Below are positions 6,720-8,275 of a stretch of DNA of 8,275 bases, in pieces. Numbering within the stretch: position 1 is the first letter of the stretch; every line of letters begins with the position of its first letter. Made by a program: the position numbers and the translations under genes. The notes under the pieces are model-generated. The model did not search any database, had not been told where the DNA came from, and was given only the letters and a program-made list of their open reading frames with translations. Origin of the DNA: Candidatus Falkowbacteria bacterium CG23_combo_of_CG06-09_8_20_14_all_49_15 (GTDB lineage: Bacteria > Patescibacteriota > Patescibacteriia > Patescibacteriales > UM-FILTER-48-10). The stretch spans positions 1 to 8,275 of the forward strand of contig PCSD01000083.1 of the NCBI GenBank assembly GCA_002771615.1. The letters run 5' to 3'.

Positions 6720-6914
6720 TTAGTAAGGCATTAAAAATTTAATGGTTTTATGCAGGTCTTTATCTAAATTGATATCCAGCCTTTTTTGACGAACGATCCG
6801 GCCGGACTCATGGGCATTAAAATGATCATGTCCGCTTTTGCGCGCTTTTATTTTGTTTTTTTTTGTTATGGTAAATCTTTTCGCGGTGGCTTTGTGGGTT
6901 TTTACCTTAGGCAT
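6720..6914 (-). CDS. rpmI: 50S ribosomal protein L35
   Basis: From the ATG at 6914 the product has 64 residues and starts MPKVKTHKATAKRFTITKKN, the classic L35 N-terminus. It is followed by KIKARKSGHDHF and ends HKTIKFLMPY. L35 is a small basic component of the large ribosomal subunit. The frame extends three codons to a TTG at 6923, but family members begin MPK, so the internal ATG is the true start. It lies between infC and rplT in the conserved order. The upstream gap (6915-7002) carries a terminator-like hairpin and then an AT-rich leader without a Shine-Dalgarno. Confidence 0.96.
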   Translation of the reverse strand: MPKVKTHKATAKRFTITKKNKIKARKSGHDHFNAHESGRIVRQKRLDINLDKDLHKTIKFLMPY

Positions 6915-6962
6915 ATATGGCAATTATGATTAACAAATAGAATAAATAAATATTAATGTAAA

Positions 6963-6988
6963 TAAAAACAGGTCTTTCTTTAAGCCTG
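6963..6988 (-). terminator. terminator-like hairpin between infC and rpmI (possible attenuator)
   Basis: On the minus strand CAGG-CTT (6988-6982) pairs with AAG-a-CCTG (6976-6969, one bulged base) around an AAAGA loop. It is immediately followed by TTTTTATT. The 7-bp stem plus U-rich tail fits an intrinsic terminator of modest strength. Because rpmI and rplT follow, it would cut only part of the transcripts and could set IF-3 against L35/L20 levels. Whether it responds to L20 is not visible. Confidence 0.5.
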
Positions 6989-7002
6989 GGATGTTGATGC
7001 TT

Positions 7003-7569
7003 TTATTTTTTATTAACCAAAATAATACTATATCTTCCGTTCTGCTTTGTCAAGTCTTCCTGCTCCAGCTGGAATTGTCCTTTTTCGCCGACTTTTTTGA
7101 CAAAATTCATCAGTAATTCCGCGGCCTTGGTTTCGTGCTGTTTTTCCCGTCCTTTCAGAATAAGCTCCACTTTCAGCTTATCGCCGCGGGCGATAAATTT
7201 GACCGCCTGATCAGCGCGGATATTGAAATCATGGTCGCTGATCCGGAAAGAAAGGCGGATGCCTTTGGTGTCAACTTTTTTCTGCTCGGCTTTCTGCTTC
7301 TGGCTTTTCTTTTCCCGCTCATATTTAAATTGTCCGAAATCCATAATTTTGACAATCGGGGGCTCGGCCTTGGGATTGACTTCCACCAAGTCCAGAAAGG
7401 CTTCTTCCGCCAATTTTTTGGCCTGCGCGATCGGCATGACGCCCAATTGTTCGCCGGTTTCGCCAATAACGCAAACACTGGGCGCGTTGATCCAGTTGTT
7501 ACTGCGGAATATTTTTTCTTCTTTGGGTTTGGCTTTCCGCCAGGTTCTGCGCATTTTTTTTCCGGCCAC
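7003..7569 (-). CDS. infC: translation initiation factor IF-3
   Basis: The 188-residue product (from GTG 7569) is a complete IF-3. The N-terminal domain begins at about residue 22 with RSNNWINAPSVCVIGETGEQLGVM and includes PIVKIMDFGQFKYEREKK (about 70-87). A basic linker follows, then the C-terminal domain from KGIRLSFRISDHDFNIRADQ (about 102-121) with LKVELILKGREKQH. IF-3 binds the 30S subunit, prevents subunit association and checks start codons. An ATG five codons downstream (7554) is an equally possible start because conservation begins later. In some bacteria infC uses a rare start codon for self-control; an ATC lies in frame three codons before the GTG. A hairpin (7570-7588) touches the GTG. 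It is followed by rpmI and rplT and preceded by tRNA-Gly, with only 48 nt between. Confidence 0.96.
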   Translation of the reverse strand: MAGKKMRRTWRKAKPKEEKIFRSNNWINAPSVCVIGETGEQLGVMPIAQAKKLAEEAFLDLVEVNPKAEPPIVKIMDFGQFKYEREKKSQKQKAEQKKVDTKGIRLSFRISDHDFNIRADQAVKFIARGDKLKVELILKGREKQHETKAAELLMNFVKKVGEKGQFQLEQEDLTKQNGRYSIILVNKK

Positions 7570-7588
7570 TGCCTTGATGGCTAAGGCA
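7570..7588 (-). promoter_or_regulatory. hairpin abutting the infC start
   Basis: On the minus strand TGCCTT (7588-7583) and AAGGCA (7575-7570) form a perfect 6-bp stem with a 7-nt loop, ending at the base before the GTG start codon. The AAGG that might contact 16S rRNA is inside the stem. No T-run follows it on the infC strand, so it is not an infC-direction terminator. It may modulate infC translation; this is inference. Confidence 0.4.
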
Positions 7589-7617
7589 CTTTTTAATCTT
7601 AAAGGTTTGCGAGAGTG

Positions 7618-7689
7618 AGCGGGTAACGGGAATCGAACCCGTATCTCTACCTTGGCAAGGTAATATAATAACCATTATACGATACCCGC
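7618..7689 (-). tRNA. tRNA-Gly(GCC)
   Basis: This 72-nt cloverleaf on the minus strand has acceptor stem GCGGGTA/TACCCGC with discriminator U, as in bacterial glycine tRNAs. The D arm is AT-rich and the anticodon arm is TTACC-TTGCCAA-GGTAG (anticodon GCC). The T arm is ACGGG-TTCGATT-CCCGT. The 3' CCA is not encoded, as CAC follows. A good promoter lies 32 nt upstream. With 48 nt to infC and no obvious terminator between, the tRNA probably heads the infC transcript. Confidence 0.96.
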
Positions 7690-7720
7690 GGGTTATAGGC
7701 TGATTGAACTTTTGGAAATT

Positions 7721-7749
7721 ATTATAAAGTAGTATGGAAAATTTGGCAA
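7721..7749 (-). promoter_or_regulatory. promoter of tRNA-Gly / infC operon
   Basis: The minus strand carries TTGCCA (7749-7744), 17 nt of spacer and TATAAT (7726-7721). That is 5/6 and 6/6 matches to the -35 and -10 consensus with ideal spacing. The expected start near 7714 leaves a 5' leader of about 25 nt before the tRNA. It is back to back with the plus-strand promoters: the two -35 boxes are 18 bp apart. Confidence 0.75.
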
Positions 7750-7767
7750 GAAGAGTTAATTTTTATC

Positions 7768-7795
7768 TTGACACATAAAATTTATAATATATAAT
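7768..7795 (+). promoter_or_regulatory. upstream promoter (P1) of the orphan plus-strand ORF
   Basis: TTGACA (7768-7773), a 16-nt spacer and TATAAT (7790-7795) are exact consensus hexamers. The expected start near 7802 gives a leader of about 80 nt. The AT-rich background makes a chance -10 easy but not an exact -35 at the right distance. Confidence 0.7.
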
Positions 7796-7802
7796 AGGGA
7801 CA

Positions 7803-7831
7803 TTGACAATAATCAAAAAAAATATTAAAAT
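7803..7831 (+). promoter_or_regulatory. second, tandem promoter (P2) of the orphan plus-strand ORF
   Basis: A second exact TTGACA (7803-7808) is followed after 17 nt by TAAAAT (7826-7831, 5/6). The expected start is near 7838, just after the centre of the AT-rich inverted repeat, which overlaps this promoter's spacer and -10 box. Confidence 0.5.
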
Positions 7832-7840
7832 ATTTTGATT
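7811..7840 (+). repeat. AT-rich inverted repeat in the leader of the orphan ORF
   Basis: AATCAAAA (7811-7818) and TTTTGATT (7833-7840) are perfect complements. Inside them AAAATATT (7819-7826) and AATATTTT (7829-7836) form a second, competing perfect pair. It could be an mRNA hairpin at the 5' end of the P1 transcript or a dimeric operator over P2. The low base complexity lowers confidence. Confidence 0.4.
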
Positions 7841-7872
7841 TTGTTCCTTAAAATAATTTAAAAAACAAAAAA

Positions 7873-7878
7873 AGGAGG
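7873..7878 (+). promoter_or_regulatory. canonical Shine-Dalgarno deciding the orphan ORF start
   Basis: AGGAGG ends 4 nt before the ATG at 7883. The in-frame GTG at 7880 is only 1 nt away and therefore too close, so the ATG is chosen. It is the only canonical, well-placed Shine-Dalgarno I see in this window. Confidence 0.8.
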
Positions 7879-7882
7879 AGTG

Positions 7883-8245
7883 ATGGAAGAAAAAAAGATT
7901 TTTTTTTATGGGTGCGGTTGCGCCCTAAGGCTAGTGGAGAAATTCCACATAGATCTTTCTTCAATCTTCATTACTGAAGATGATCTAAAAATAGCTTTGA
8001 GCTGGCTGGCCCTATCAAAGAAATTCCAGCCTGGACAAGAAGAAAGTTTTCAAATCCTGGAATATTATTTGCATGATAAGCCAGGAAGTGGGGGGATGAG
8101 GAAAAGAAATTTGCCGCACAATTTGCTTTTGGCGCGGCAGGATATCTCTTTTTGCCTAAAAAACAACCAGATGAGGAATTTTTTCACCGCCATTCAGAAG
8201 GCGGGAAAATTAGCTTCCTTAATAATTTTTTTGGGGCTTGTATAG
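7883..8245 (+). CDS. orphan 120-aa protein of unknown function
   Basis: I do not recognise this 120-residue protein. It starts MEEKKIFFYGCGCALRLVEK with a GCGC pair (C11, C13; a third cysteine, C91, near the end). It continues with a mixed, probably helical middle (DLKIALSWLALSKKFQPGQE, about 34-53), a basic turn (GMRKRNLP, 71-78) and a hydrophobic C-terminus (LASLIIFLGLV, 110-120). No signal peptide, clear transmembrane helix or known motif is visible; a three-cysteine set is too few to claim a zinc site. It is transcribed away from the tRNA-Gly operon, with tandem promoters, a strong Shine-Dalgarno and a probable terminator, which together make a real gene likely. By eye its codons (CTA, AGG, CCA, GGA) are more AT-rich than those of the minus-strand genes, suggesting different origin or selection. 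An A7 run (7889-7895) and a T9 run lie near the start. Confidence 0.7.
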   Translation: MEEKKIFFYGCGCALRLVEKFHIDLSSIFITEDDLKIALSWLALSKKFQPGQEESFQILEYYLHDKPGSGGMRKRNLPHNLLLARQDISFCLKNNQMRNFFTAIQKAGKLASLIIFLGLV

Positions 8246-8252
8246 CACCGCT

Positions 8253-8273
8253 AATACTTAGTTAGTATTTTTT
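8253..8273 (+). terminator. probable intrinsic terminator of the orphan ORF
   Basis: AATAC (8253-8257) pairs with GTATT (8265-8269) around a 7-nt loop and runs into a T6 tract (8268-8273), starting 7 nt after the TAG stop. The stem is short and AT-rich, so strength is doubtful, but position and T-run fit. Confidence 0.45.
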
Positions 8274-8275
8274 CA

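Noticed and set aside
6915..6923. TTG start for rpmI three codons upstream
   Set aside because: L35 proteins begin MPK; the ATG at 6914 gives exactly that N-terminus.
6915..6963. AT-rich stretch with CATAAT just before rpmI as a second leaderless promoter
   Set aside because: No acceptable -35 hexamer at 16-18 nt, and -10-like matches are expected by chance in this AT-rich DNA.
7135..7584. Plus-strand open frame of 149 codons
   Set aside because: It is antisense to infC, which is complete and clearly recognised on the minus strand.
7896..7908. A7/T9 runs near the orphan ORF start as a programmed frameshift
   Set aside because: The frame is open through to a stop followed by a terminator, and no alternative frame offers a longer product.
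1..8275. CRISPR array, insertion sequence or rRNA
   Set aside because: No regularly spaced direct repeats, transposase-like ORF with terminal inverted repeats, or rRNA segments were seen.

Overview
The window reads as a bacterial chromosome segment of roughly 50% GC, most likely from a Candidate Phyla Radiation (Patescibacteria, Parcubacteria-like) genome. The reasons are a membrane-anchored family-5 solute-binding protein without a lipobox, a small membrane protein of a type I associate with these genomes, RNase J as the ribonuclease present, and almost no Shine-Dalgarno sequences ahead of the core genes. The lineage is inferred from recalled family features and not from a database match. 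TGA ends secG exactly where the family should end, so there is no sign of the UGA=Gly code used by Gracilibacteria/Absconditabacteria.

Nearly everything between positions 94 and 7689 lies on the minus strand and reads right to left. The order is tRNA-Gly(GCC), infC (IF-3), rpmI (L35), rplT (L20), secG, a peptide-type solute-binding protein, tRNA-Leu(CAG), rnj (RNase J), a LysM/M23 cell-wall peptidase, an 87-residue membrane protein, and tRNA-Ala(TGC). The first block makes translation machinery and the SecYEG translocon. The second handles RNA processing and the cell envelope. A consensus promoter precedes tRNA-Gly. A perfect TTGACA-N17-TATAAT promoter precedes secG, placed so that the secG mRNA should be leaderless. 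A terminator-like hairpin sits between infC and rpmI.

Two plus-strand items flank this block. At the left edge (1-123) is the last 40 codons of an ORF that I read as the tail of a site-specific recombinase. It runs into the tRNA-Ala gene and takes its stop codon from inside it, which suggests an element integrated at this tRNA. At the right (7768-8275) is an orphan 120-residue ORF with tandem consensus promoters, an AT-rich inverted repeat in its leader, the only well-placed Shine-Dalgarno in the window and a probable terminator. I do not recognise its product.

The most unusual points are the recombinase/tRNA-Ala overlap, the leaderless secG promoter, the RNase J metal-ligand motif reading EGH instead of HGE, the M23 gene whose frame stays open upstream with no ATG/GTG/TTG (a possible ATC start), and the orphan ORF. 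No gene-free stretch exceeds 300 bases; the largest (3710-3984, 275 nt) holds a small hairpin and a tandem repeat.
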